From NCBI GenBank assembly GCA_036867785.1, contig CP145411.1, forward strand, positions 434,001-498,000: a DNA stretch of 64,000 nucleotides. Direction: 5' to 3'. This DNA is from Plasmodiophora brassicae (taxonomy: Eukaryota > Endomyxa: Phytomyxea > Phytomyxea > Plasmodiophorida). This document shows positions 10,691 through 21,183 of the stretch, piece by piece; the first letter of the stretch is position 1, and the number at the start of each line of letters is the position of its first letter. Below the pieces are notes generated by a model. The model had not been told where the DNA came from. It did no database searches and worked only from the letters and a program-made list of their open reading frames with translations. A program made the translations under genes and the position numbers.

Positions 10691-12757
10691 TCAGACCGTC
10701 AAACAGACCTCGACGTTTGCCAATGGTTGCCTTCGGATGACCTCGTACAGATCGGTTAGGACATGGGCATCAAGGCCAGCATAGTTCATCTGGACCAAAG
10801 CTTGCACTGAGAAGTTACAAATAGATACAGAGGCAAATCTACCTGTTCTGGTCGCAACGGTCGCCTCGCCCAATTCGACAGCTGCTCTGTCTTGTCCAGT
10901 GGCTTGCCGAGTAGCAGCTCGCATAGCTTCGACAGACTGACATGGTTGGTTTCGGGGAGCCCGTCGATGGCGAGAGAGCGTACGGCACTCTGAAGGTCGA
11001 TCATCGGTCCGACTGATGAGAACACATCCGTTTCTCGATGTGACTCCATCAGAGCCTGCACTGAACAGGAGCAACGTCATTACTGAGTTTCTTAAAGGCT
11101 GTATCGTTTCGCCTACAGTCGCCTTTTAAGGAAAATCCGAGCTTGAGCACCGGTTCGGCTCGGAAGAGCTCTCGCAGGAATGTTGCCCTTCTTGGCGATA
11201 ACGGGATACACATGTCGAAAATGACACACAGTGATGGTGTTGACAGCTAACGAAATGTTCATCCAATCGTATCAGCCCTGCGAATGTGATGGAAATGCTT
11301 ACTTGCAAGGTCGCGGCTCGATTTGTACGACCTTCGATGCTGGTAAACGAAGGGACGAATTCAACGTCGATTCCGACAACGTCACTCGACAGGAAATGGC
11401 TAACGAATACGTCGTCCTCAGGTTCGAAAAGGATTGGTACTGACATCTGCAGGAACTCATTGGGGTTTGGCACCGCTTTTGCAGGTTCTGGAAACCTGCG
11501 GGACGATGCATTATAATCACATCGGTTCCGGTACACCGCGTTACGCTCACAAATGGGGGCTCGATATATACTTGTAGTACAGATTACGCAGCGATTGGCT
11601 AGAGATGCCGCCCTGAAAAGCCTCATACGCTTCTCTGAATGCTTGCATTTGACCGGCTTGACTAAGGAGCGTCAAAGCGTATTCCTGCAGGCGACGGTTG
11701 TCCCCGCAGACGCCTATCGCGAACTCATGAAGCTTTCCTGGACAGACTTTAGGTCAGGGATGACGGATAAACGATATCAGCAGACACACACACAACGGTA
11801 CCTTCCTTTGCTAGCCAACGCAACGTTGGGCGCTTGGCGGCGTATTCAATGTCAGCAAACGCAGCTACATCGAGACTGTTTTCGACGACGGCTCGAAACG
11901 CTGCTGTCGGATGAATGTGCACGATAGCGCGAATTGTAGCGGGGAGAAATGGCGGGTACGCTTGGGCGGCCTGCAACGCAAGTTTGGATTGCCTCGCGTC
12001 CACCATTGGTCGGATAAGCTCGTCGAACGTCATCAGAGGAAATAGCCTTAGGTTGGACACGAATTGGAGAGCATCGATCAGGCGCGTCGACTGCTGCAAC
12101 ATGTCACGAGCTTGTTGAAGTAGCAGCCCTTGCGGGACAGCAAGCGCCAGCTGATTGACCAGGAGCGACCACGGAACGGGTAGAATGAAATCCCTATCGT
12201 TGTCAATTGTGAGTGTCAGCGACTGAGGGCCCACAGCGGAGGACGGCCTTTATGAGACCCACGATAATGGATGAATCCTTCGTCGAATTTCGTCTTGTCT
12301 AACGACGGGCAGGGAGTCGAAATGCACATCACACACATTTACCAGCAGTGCTGACACAGGTCGACTCATCCAAGCGAGCCGATTCCGTTCGTCGGCCGCA
12401 GCAGATGACTGGGATCCAGATGTGTCTGCCAACCTGGCAGCGCACGATGCAGATATGTCTGCCAACCTGGCAGCGCACGCTTCAGCAAGGCCCTACCAAT
12501 CCCCGCATGACTATCAACGGCGGCGCCGATCGATGCATCGTGCGTACCACAGCAAACTCCAGCGGCGCCTCACTCCTAAGGCCGATTTCCGTGAGGTTCG
12601 TGTTCACCCAGTCGAACCCACCGGGGCGAGCAAGCCTCGACAGCGCATGGAGCGTTGCATGAGCACATCCAGACGCTTGCGCTGCTAGAAATTCCCGAAT
12701 GCACTCTTCCCTAATCGCCATCTTCAGCAATGCAGAGCGCCGAACAGCCACAGTCAT
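10691..12757 (-). CDS. Mut-7/Nibbler-type 3'-5' exonuclease
   Basis: Eight exons give a 419-residue frame: 12757-12497, 12408-12259, 12222-11802, 11737-11572, 11495-11303, 11246-11084, 11060-10843 and 10789-10691. The N-terminal 230 residues are helical, as in the Nibbler/EXD3 family. The C-terminal half is a DEDDy exonuclease: motif I GIDVEF, motif II region VLKLGFSLKGD, then MIDLQ, LSKLCELLLGKPLDKTEQ and NWARRPLRPEQ, and motif III YAGLDAHVLTDLY. Family members trim 3' ends of small RNAs or tRNAs, so a role in small-RNA maturation is a fair inference. Two introns are very short: 12258-12223 (36 nt) and 11083-11061 (23 nt). The protein is shorter than animal EXD3 and lacks their C-terminal extension. 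The start at 12757 is the first ATG of the open exon; an upstream exon is possible. Confidence 0.78.
12421..12486 (+). repeat. 33-bp tandem duplication inside an intron
   Basis: Two adjacent copies of a 33-bp unit beginning TGTCTGCCAACCTGGCAGCG lie in the first intron (12496-12409) of the exonuclease gene. The duplication also copies an acceptor-like CCAG, so the intron carries several potential 3' splice sites. Confidence 0.85.
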
Positions 12758-13289
12758 GTACCAACTTGTCGAACGGCACCCTGGACTCGCGTTTCCGCTT
12801 GTGCCTTCTCCTCGCGGTATCAGCCCCGCCAGACGACGGCGCCAGCACGTCCCTCTGCGAACGGCTACCTACAAACATCCGGGTTCGACTCCACATACAC
12901 ACACACAACGATTCCGCTGCCTGGACGCGCTACCGTTCCGACTGTCAGCATGGTCGCCACGTACGTGGACGACCCGGCGATGCATTGCGGCCGAGCCACG
13001 AATTGCGGGACGGCCTTCTCGCGCTATCCAGAGCCGCCAGCTGAAGCAGGCCAGCCAGCCAGAACGTAAACGAAGGGGATCGGGCTCTCCCACACGACCG
13101 TGGCGCAGCCCAGCGCAGATCCAGCTGGGCGATGATTCTATCCTGGCCTGCGTCTCCGATTGCTGGCCCTGCCCGCATTGCAAACCCCAGACGTCGTACG
13201 ACGATGCCGTTATAGACTGTATATGTCGTCGGAGGGCAACGCTGGGCGCCACGTTGCGTGCGCTGCTGGACATTAGGGGTGTATGTGGC
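12758..13289. other. Unassigned 530 bp between the exonuclease gene and a membrane-protein gene
   Basis: Open frames exist on both strands but are Arg/Ser-rich with no motif, and I could not join any of them by plausible splice sites. It may hold a 5' exon of the exonuclease gene or simply its promoter. Confidence 0.4.
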
Positions 13290-13790
13290 TTAATGCTGGA
13301 ACCAGCTGTTGACGTATTTCTTGGCCTTGTCGACGGTGTAGAGCGCACCGCCGAGTGCCACGCCGGCCGTCAATGTGAACCCGATGGCGCACCCTTTCTG
13401 AATCAGCTTCCCCGGAGACTTCCAAATCAGGTCTGCGCGAACCGCCAGATCAGAAGGGATGCGCTGTGCAGAACGCGATGCCTGACCTGCTTGCGCGTGC
13501 TTGGACATCGGCGCCGCTGCTGGCGGGGCCGCCGGCGCCGGCCCGCCACCCCCGCCCATGGCATGAGACGGCCCGGACGCCACACCGGTCCCCGGAGGCA
13601 TCGACCCCTCGCCCCCTGCGATCGGAAGCCCGGACCCGCTCGACGGCGGCGGCGCCGTCATCGCATTCGACGGCGCGCTCGGCGACGTCACGCTGATGCT
13701 GCCCGGCGTGATCGCCTCGCCCTTGCCGCCATGCCCGGCGGCGGCGCCCTTCTTCTCGTGGCGGATCGTGCTAACGAGCCCCCTGGCCAT
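13290..13790 (-). CDS. Small Gly/Pro/Ala-rich protein with C-terminal membrane helix
   Basis: Intronless 166-residue frame from the ATG at 13790. The first 20 residues are basic with few acids, which would suit a mitochondrial presequence but is weak evidence. Residues 25-105 are Gly/Pro/Ala/Ser low complexity. The C-terminal 50 residues contain a hydrophobic segment (CAIGFTLTAGVALGGALYTV) followed by a short basic and aromatic tail, as in tail-anchored or organelle-membrane proteins. Not recognised. It diverges from the DUF4604 gene at 14003. Confidence 0.5.
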   Translation of the reverse strand: MARGLVSTIRHEKKGAAAGHGGKGEAITPGSISVTSPSAPSNAMTAPPPSSGSGLPIAGGEGSMPPGTGVASGPSHAMGGGGGPAPAAPPAAAPMSKHAQAGQASRSAQRIPSDLAVRADLIWKSPGKLIQKGCAIGFTLTAGVALGGALYTVDKAKKYVNSWFQH

Positions 13791-14002
13791 GGCCCTCGTG
13801 TGTAACGCCGCAGCCGACCCGCGCGCGTCGGACGATTCGGTCGCAACTACAAATAATCCCCGTTGTGCAGGAATTCATCCAGGCGGCGGAGCGGGGGGCG
13901 GCGGCAGTCGGCGGACCCGCCTAAAATCAGGGCCCCGAAATTGCAGTTGGGTCCGCCCACTCCGCGGGCCCACGGGCCCACCCCACGGGCCAAGCGATCC
14001 GA

Positions 14003-14571
14003 ATGTCCCGGAAAGGCGTCGAGTACGTCAAGCAGGTTCGGAACGCGGATTCTCCCCCCGTCTGGGTCACTGGCGGCGGACGCGCTGACGTGCTAGTGTC
14101 TGCGGGCAGGTACCCAAGTTCCTGCAGGCGTACCAGGAGGAGCACCCGGAGGTCGCCGCGCCGACCAGCTTGCACGCGGCCGCTGATGCGCACGATGCGC
14201 GTGAAGCGGAGCGAGCGGCGAAGAAGCGCAAACAGGGTGACGACCTCGTACCGGTTGTCGTAAACATTGACGATTACAAGGACGAATTGCAAGACCCGAA
14301 GAATGCTGAGCTGTTGGCTGAATTGGGCGTGTCCGGCGTTCAACGCGAAGACGAGGAGCGAGAAGAGACGCAGCCGGATCTGGAGCCGGAACCCGCTGCT
14401 GTTAACCCATCCGATGCTAAAGCAGATGCGTTGGAAGCGGAAAATCCTGGACGTCATGCGTTCCGAAAGCGGAACCGTGCCAGCAAGGCGTCTACTGCGA
14501 AGGCGTCGTCCTCGCCAAGGAGGCCTGGCAAGGTGCAGGCCAACCTGCTGTCATTCGGGGATGATGAATAA
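14003..14571 (+). CDS. DUF4604 (KIAA1143-like) nuclear protein
   Basis: Two exons, 14003-14035 and 14110-14571, encode 164 residues. The joined N-terminus reads MSRKGVEYVKQ-VPKFLQAYQ, matching the start of DUF4604 proteins (aromatic-Val, then P-K/A-F-L, then a helix). The central VPVVVNIDDYKDE corresponds to the family's conserved QVVVL-type strand, and the C-terminus is charged with Lys/Ser/Pro-rich segments. The family is widespread in eukaryotes and has no firm biochemical function; the human member is a small nuclear protein. The 74-nt intron is in phase 0. The very short first exon fits the open frame and the conserved N-terminus. Confidence 0.65.
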
Positions 14572-14586
14572 TGATATAATGGTACG

Positions 14587-15028
14587 ATGTCAATGTTCCA
14601 AGCACGCGGCGTGTGTCCGGTCTGCTGGGTACTTTTGCAAGCATCTCGTAACGACGAGACATCAGTCGTCCCGCCTCCCGAGGCACCCTGGATCTACGAC
14701 ATCTAACGGCGACAAAGCCTGGACGGAGAAGCACTGGGTGACGCCTCTGGGCACAACGTGAGGATCGTTGGTGTACTGAAGGCTCTGTTGGCATCCACGG
14801 GCATCATTCGGTGATATGTATCGTCCCAGAGCGTATGAGCGCGCCCAGCGTAGGATCGTCAAGTTACAGATCTGGTCCAAGGGTATGGAGCCTATGGGCT
14901 CATCACTGCCATGGCAATCTGAGAACAACATCTCTGATTGCCTGGCGTTGGCTACCTGGAGTCCATCGGACGCGAACACGGTGCTCTGGCGCCTAGGAAA
15001 GTCTTCGCTGTTGCCGAGCACGAGGTAA
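14587..15028 (+). CDS. Hypothetical small protein, exon structure uncertain
   Basis: A frame from 14816 to 15028 has GC-rich third codon positions and protein-like composition, containing YERAQRRIVKLQIWSKG and WSPSDANTVLWRLGKSS. It can be joined in phase to an upstream piece starting at the ATG at 14587 (MSMFQARGVCPVC, a possible zinc-binding CxxC) through one or two introns, the last with donor GTGAGG near 14759 and acceptor near 14830. I do not recognise it. A competing minus-strand frame (15057-14662) has poorer codon usage. It converges on the Rpn12 gene. Confidence 0.35.
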
Positions 15029-15118
15029 ATCATAGTAGCTAGTTCCGTCAGGAGCACCGGTCTTCAGGTCAAGCGTTAAGTTGCGATTCATTTTATGGAT
15101 ACAGTGTCCGGACCTGCA

Positions 15119-16014
15119 TTAGACGATACGCTCGAGTTCGGTCGCGTATCCCAGCCCCTGCTTGATGAGTTCCTTTGACGGAATGAAGAACGTTTGGTCG
15201 ACGACGGGGCGGAAGTGGACGACATTGTTCTTGAGCTCCCATCCTCGTTTGGCGCAGAAGTCACTTAGTGCGGCGGTAGACGACAGCTTCAACAGTTTGA
15301 TGGCGTCCTCCGGGGTGAGCTCCCGATAGGCCTTCTCAGAGCATTCGGCAATGTTGTCCCTTGCGGCACTGACGAGGTGGTCAACGAAGAACCTGTATTC
15401 GGGGAACGGGACCTTCGAGCTCGCATCCCACAGGGACCGGTAGCTGCCTTCCATCAACTCCTGCTCGAGAGCGATCGCGTACGAGATGAACTGGTTCCCA
15501 TGTGATGCAACCGGCAGAAGCTCCAGTTCCGTATGGAACTCGGCAATTCGAGATTCGGCGAGGAGACTCAGCAAGCGCAGACCAAGGACAGGCCACTTTT
15601 GAGACGATTCAGGCAGCACCGATCTATAAAACCCATATCAGTCTACCAGCGAAAGCGGGAGAAAACCGAGGGTTCTCACGCAAAGTCGAAGTAATACGGT
15701 TTCAGCTGCTGGAAATTCAATTCGAAGGCAGCCAGATCGCTGAGGTGCAGACTGAGCAGAACAGCGACTTCAAACCCGTCTCTGGCGGTGACCAGATGCT
15801 GTCGAACAGCGGGATCCGACGGGTTGAACGGCGGCGTGACCGGAAGTTTCAGCAAGGCCAACTGCGCCCCGCATCAGACGCGTGCTTCCCGACAGCACCT
15901 CGCCCGCATGCATACCTTAAACGAGTCGACCAGCGCCTGGCACTTCTTCAGGTCGGGCGACTTGGCGGCGAACGCCGTCTTCAGTTCGTTGAGGATCTTG
16001 GTGGCGTCCGACAT
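15119..16014 (-). CDS. RPN12: 26S proteasome regulatory subunit Rpn12 (PSMD8)
   Basis: Three exons, 16014-15916, 15861-15680 and 15623-15119, give 261 residues, the usual length of the family. Recognisable segments are the DLAAFELNFQQLKPYYFDF helix pair, LLSLLAESRIAEFHTELELLP, the EQELMEGSYRSLW helix, FFVDHLVSAARDNIAECSEKAY in the PCI/winged-helix region, and the terminal IPSKELIKQGLGYATELERIV. Rpn12 is a lid subunit of the 19S particle that completes lid assembly and docks it to the base. Both introns are 54-56 nt with phases 0 and 2 that keep the frame. The intergenic distance to the upstream Uso1 gene is only 173 bp. Confidence 0.93.
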
Positions 16015-16187
16015 CGAGACGACGATCCGCAACAGTGGCGGCGACCCAAAAAATTTCCGTTGTAGGGGTTCACCTGGCAATCCCGACGTCAGGCGAGTCC
16101 CGCTATTCGTCGGTAATCTCGATAAAGATGTATTTAGACAGTGGATATGTATCTGCGCTGATATGGGTAGAGACCGTGAAAAACGGT

Positions 16188-18665
16188 TTACGGGAGCGGG
16201 GAGGGCGGGTCGATGAAGTTATTGGATTCGCGGCGCTCAGCAGTGCCCGGGTCCTCGTAGGCGGCAAGGAGGAGGAGAAGGTCGTTGTGCTGGTCGAGAA
16301 GAACGTTGTGCTCCGTCCGCAATTCACCGAGTTTCATTTCAAGGGCACGGTCCCCATCAGAGACGGGATGACCGGCCTTTGAAGATAGGTCGCGAAGCTC
16401 CTGCTGAACAAGGTCGAGACGATACCGGGTCAGGGCGACGTCGTCGGTTTTATCTGCCAGCTCGTCCAGGGCAGCTTGAAGACTTGACTCAAGCTCGGCG
16501 ATTCGTGACCGGGCAGCGATAAGCTCGTCTGATATTACGGACGACGGTATCACTCGTGGCTGCTCGGGAACACTGTCGTCGGCCTGCCCATCCCGCTTGA
16601 TGACAATCAAGAGCAGCCGGGAATCGCAAAGGTCGACGACCTTCTCGAACTGGCTCGAAAAATAACTGTCGAATAGCACTAGTTGCATTATGGGCATCGG
16701 TTCCCAGCATGGCTCATCTCGAACCTTGGCAAGTTCTGGAGACGCACGAAGTCGCTGAAGGCACATCTTGAATCGGTCAACGCCAATAACCGAAGTAACA
16801 ACCCGACGGAGAGTGGGACGAAACGTTTCAATATCTGAATGCACAAGACATAATGCCCATACGAACGTGCCAAGTCCACTAACAACGACGTCGGTGGACG
16901 TCCAGGGCGCCACAGCAAGCAGGCTCTCGGTGAGATGCGCGGACCCCAGCAAGATCGACACTGACTCACTGGAGTCAGCAAGGCATTCGCACAGCAGAAG
17001 CAGCAGCGACGAGCGAACACGAGCATCAGCATGTGATGTATCAAACGCGGCCTGAATCGTGCGAACGATGGAATCCATTAATCGTTGAGCAGGGCGCTCG
17101 TCAACGGGTTCTGCTATCGCTGTCGACAGCGCAATCTGTTTCGCCGTCTCGTTCCGTCGAACCAGAAGTGACAGAAGACGCGTCGTGATCCAGTACCGAA
17201 TCGAATCCCGGAATGATTTGGGGTCGTTGCGCCAGAGTTCAAGTGACTGCACGAGCAGTGGAGCAATGGAGGATGGAGCAACATCAGACGGGTGGGGAGC
17301 GAGTGCGGATACGGCAGCCACCTGCGCCTTTTCGTTATCGTAGTAGAATGACTCCAGAAGGAACAACGCGTTCGAGCATTGGTTGATGTCATGACCATCA
17401 AGGGCAATGCGAAGGACGTGAACTAGAGCAGTGAGCCCGTTAACTCTACAAGAGGACAGAGCGGTGCGAGAAGCAGGGCAGCACAGAACGCTTCGACCGA
17501 TGATTCGCAGAAGGCCACATGCTATGTCTGACGGCAAATCCCCATCGTTGATAATGGAAAAGTAGGCGTCAATGGCAGGTATAGTGGCCAGCTGCGCTTG
17601 CGAACGTTGGCCAGCATCAACAACAGTGATGATGTCGAAGAGGAGCGACAGAGATGCGGTCGGCTTGACAGCTGGAACAGGTGGTACACCAGGGTCTGAT
17701 GTTTGGCGTTGTACCGCGCCAGGCGGCGGCGACTTGAGATGAAATGCCTTCTGCACTGAAAGCAGTAGCGGGAACAACCGTTGAATGCATCCGACCTCCC
17801 GGAAATAATTGACGTTGGACACATTCTCGCGAATGAGGGCAAGAATCAAAGTGTAGCAGTCATCGGCGACGATGCCATGGCCACCTTCGTCTTTGGCGAT
17901 GCCAAGTAGAATCTCGAAGATCCCATTGAAAGCGCAGATGCCCTGAATGGCAGCGTTTCCAGTGACGAGTGCCTCCATGACCAAAATTGCCTCATTGCGA
18001 AGAATTTCGCCAGCAGCACCGAGCAGCTCAATCAAGATCTTGATGAAGCCGGATCGTGAGAGAATCGCCTCCTGGACCAGGCTGGTGCGCTGGCGCAGCA
18101 ATTGCAGAAGGAGGCGTAGCGTATGCACGCGAACCAAGACAGAGTGGCTGGGTTCAAGAAACATCTGCAGAATGTCCAGCGCGTCCTCATTCTGCAAGAA
18201 CATATCCGCGTTTTCTTGGGCGTCGGCAGCTGAACTTTGCCCTTCGTCTCCATCGATATCATCACCTGCAAGACCTCGCCTCAGAATAATTGCAGAGCTG
18301 AACACAATGTGAATAGAATGTTGAACAACATTGGTACTCGCTGGCTAACGCAAATCATGTCGGAGGCTACCTTGAAGGTCGATATCGTTCACGCCGCCTG
18401 GTGTCGGCGTTGTCGTCAACAGCGTCAACGTTTGAATGATTTCAATGTGTACGTCGGCATCATCGAGATGATGTTCGGCAGTATTCACGAGCACCCTGGC
18501 CAGGTGTTGGGCGGCACGATGCTTCGTCAGCGTATGCAGCGGGATCTCATTCAACTGGCGTAGAGCGTCGACGCGCTCGTCGACGACGCTCGAATGCTCG
18601 ACGCGAGACAGCAATCGCGACGTCGGCACGGTCGTCGACGTCGACCCGGTCAGGAAGGAGAACAT
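16188..18665 (-). CDS. USO1: Vesicle tethering factor Uso1/p115
   Basis: Two exons, 18665-18371 and 18265-16188 (105-nt intron), give 790 residues. The first 550 or so form an armadillo-type helical array with family motifs such as VRVHTLRLLLQLL, RNEAILVMEALVTGN and NYFREVGCIQRLFPLL. A short coiled coil follows (about residues 690-770) ending in HNVLLDQHNDLLLLLAAYED, the conserved C-terminal helix of p115. Uso1 tethers ER-derived COPII vesicles to the Golgi and promotes SNARE assembly. The coiled coil is much shorter than in yeast or animals, and the usual acidic C-terminal tail is missing: the protein ends in a Pro/Ser-rich stretch. Confidence 0.88.
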
Positions 18666-19082
18666 GGTCGAGCCGGCAGCGTGCGGCTGCGGCTGCGGCT
18701 GCCGCCCCTACGACCGCACTCGGCTCTGCAACGATCGGTTTCACACTACCGGGGCAGAACGCATCAAAAGCCCCGTGAGGCTGACCTCCACCTCGCACTG
18801 TGTCACAGACTCGAACGACGCCATGGCCGATTTTTCCCAATTCCAAGCCCGTGGGCAGCACGGGTCCATACGGAAGTCGCAGCCATCCTCGCATAGATCA
18901 CATGCTTGACGCGACGTTCCATCGTCTGCGATTCCTCTGATGTTACGCTCTGAAGAGGGTGCCGAGCCACTTTCGGTTGCGTGCCCAATGACGTGTATGT
19001 CAGTCGCCAACAACGCATGGTATGGGACAAAGACCTCGCGAGCCAGCATGCGAACGTGCCAGTCGACGAACGATGGATGAGC

Positions 19083-19213
19083 CGGGCCAAAAAGGTTACA
19101 TCACCATGCGGTTCCCCGGTGGTCCCCCTCCCGAGTACTGAACAGGCCAAACACCATTTGGCTTCGCAATTCGGAATGAGATACGGCACATTCGGTGTTG
19201 TATGAACGTAACC
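19083..19213 (+). repeat. Direct repeat copy 1 (about 131 bp)
   Basis: Starts near AAAAAGGTTACATCACCATG and ends with TATGAACGTAACC. Nearly identical to 19332-19462. Differences include GAGTACTGA here versus GAGTACTGG in copy 2, which makes a stop in one reading frame. Confidence 0.9.
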
Positions 19214-19331
19214 GAAGGTCCTTCCGGCGGTGCACCCACTTCACGGGAGCACGCTTCTTTCAAGGCGCACTGCCATGCCATGGCGCACGTTGCAGTGAGC
19301 CGACAAAGCAGTTGATGACTTCGGCGAGCAC

Positions 19332-19462
19332 CGGGCAAAAAAGGTTACATCACCATGCGGTTCCCCGGTGGTCCCCCTCCCGAGTACTGGACAGGCCAAA
19401 CACCATTTGGCTTCGCAATTCGGAATGAGATACGGCACATTCGGTGTTGTATGAACGTAACC
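19332..19462 (+). repeat. Direct repeat copy 2 (about 131 bp)
   Basis: Second copy of the unit at 19083-19213, separated from it by about 118 bp. No target duplication or terminal inverted repeat is evident. Confidence 0.9.
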
Positions 19463-19734
19463 AGTGTTGGTGGTTCACTTCCGCCTTCATGTATGCAATA
19501 GCTGCCGCCCCGTTGCCTGCCAATTTGGGGATCTGGTCCGACGTAAGGATACGATACGCTGGCCCCCACTATCTCGTACGGTACCGGGTCGGCCATGGTC
19601 AGGATCGGGGGATATATGTGTGTGCAAGGGCACATACATATAGGCCCAGTAATATCTTTCGATCTGTGTGTACTATTAGAACGAGGTCGTACTATCGACA
19701 AGCGTGCGTATTACACTTTAACACGCAACACGGC

Positions 19735-21133
19735 ATGGAGGGGGCTATCGGCCTCGCCCGGCGTCGCCTAAAGAAGCGGACCCTGCTGGCACACCTGCAT
19801 GGCACCATCTCCTGCGTCACGGGCCTCGCCAAGCACACCCTAGTCGGATCCAAGCGGCGCCTGATTGATCGATGCCGGCACGACGACCCATCCCTAACCA
19901 GCGTCAAATGGGAGGACAATCCTGGCGACGTACAACGACGCGCCGTCGTCGCCACCTGCCGGGCCTGTGAAGGGTTCGAAATCACAATGCTGGGATCGGC
20001 CCTGCTCCCCAACCGACACGTCCGCCTGCTCGACATCTCCGGCTTCCGATTGTCACCACCGGCCATCGACAGCATCGCTACCGTCCTGCACTCCAACACC
20101 GCCCTCGTCCACATCGTCCTGGACCAGACCGGCTTGGGCGACGATGGCCTCGCCAAAGTCGCCCACTCACTCAAGGACAACGCCACGCTCCTGATTCTGT
20201 CGATGCGCCGAGTCGATGTTACCTGGGCCGGCGCCGAATCCTTAGCGGGCGCCCTGGCCGTTAACTCGACGCTAACCACGCTAGACATTAGGTAAACCGT
20301 CGCTCGTCGTCTGCACCGAGACGCGTCTGACCTTTGCCGGGCGCTTCAGAGATAACTATATCTACCATAAGGGCGTTCGAGCGCTGACCGAGGCCGTGTC
20401 AGCGAATCGCCGGTCGCGGTTGTCGCGGTTCGACGTCCAGTCGACGGCCGTGAACCACAAGGGCGTCAACGCGCTATCGAGTCTGCTGCTGCTGCCCCAT
20501 TTCCGATGCCAGCTCTTGCACCTGAACCTGAGCAACAACACCGCCGGCGCCATGGGCATCGCCACGTTGGCGTCCGCCCTGCGCGTGAACCGCTCGCTGG
20601 TGTCGCTGGACATCAGCGGGAATTCGTGCGGCGAGGACGGCGCCGCCCAGATGGCGGATGCTGTTCGCTGCAACACCTCGCTGGGCCACCTGGACCTATC
20701 CAGGAACGAGATCGGCGATCGGGGAGCGATCGCCATCGCCATGGCGATGCAGGAGAACTCGTCGTTGCAGCACATGGACGTCGGGTACAACAAGATCGGC
20801 AACCTGGGCCTGCGCGCGTTGTCCCGGGCGCTGCTGATCAACGGGCGCATCGTCTCGATGGACATCAGCAGTAACGTCGCCGACAGGGTCCTGCAGGGTT
20901 GCTACACGTACGAGATCTGCAGGCGGCAGCGTCGCAACCGGTCCAGGTTCGCGCTGGCCGCCAGGCTCTCCACCATGCTCGGCGTCCGCTACAAGCGAGA
21001 TGGGGCTGCCGGGTCGCCGCCGCCGCCGCCGCATTCCTGCTCGAGTTGTTTCGATCGGCGCATGGGCGCCAAGACGGACGACGACGTCGGGGACGTTATC
21101 GAGCGCATACGGACGTTCACGTTCGGGTTCTGA
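19735..21133 (+). CDS. Leucine-rich repeat (ribonuclease-inhibitor type) protein
   Basis: Two exons, 19735-20291 and 20350-21133, encode 446 residues. After a basic N-terminus, repeats of the RNI class run from about residue 95 to 365: LLDISGFRLS, HIVLDQTGLGDDGLAKVAHSL, LHLNLSNNTAGAMGIATLASAL, SLDISGNSCGEDGAAQMADAV, HLDLSRNEIGDRGAIAIAMAM and HMDVGYNKIGNLGLRALSRAL. This pattern (LxxLDLSxNxIGdxGaxxlaxAL) is shared with NLRC3-like, RanGAP-like and many protist proteins that act as protein-protein scaffolds. The C-terminus has a proline run and a short charged tail. The 58-nt intron splits a repeat in phase 2. No kinase, NACHT or F-box domain is present. Confidence 0.8.
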
Positions 21134-21183
21134 ACCGCCGCACCCATCATACAAGTGTATACGAATATGCTATAGACATCCTG

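Larger units (their letters stand above)
18666..19734. other. Region without a supported gene, carrying a 131-bp direct repeat
   Basis: No convincing gene. Several open frames cover the direct repeats on both strands; on the + strand the repeat can encode MRFPGGPPPEYWTGQTPFGF, interrupted by a stop in the first copy. The rest is probably the upstream flank of Uso1 and of the LRR gene. Confidence 0.5.

Noticed and set aside
14662-15057. 131-codon minus-strand frame
   Set aside because: Codon third positions are less GC-rich than in the overlapping + frame, and no splice-consistent partner was found.
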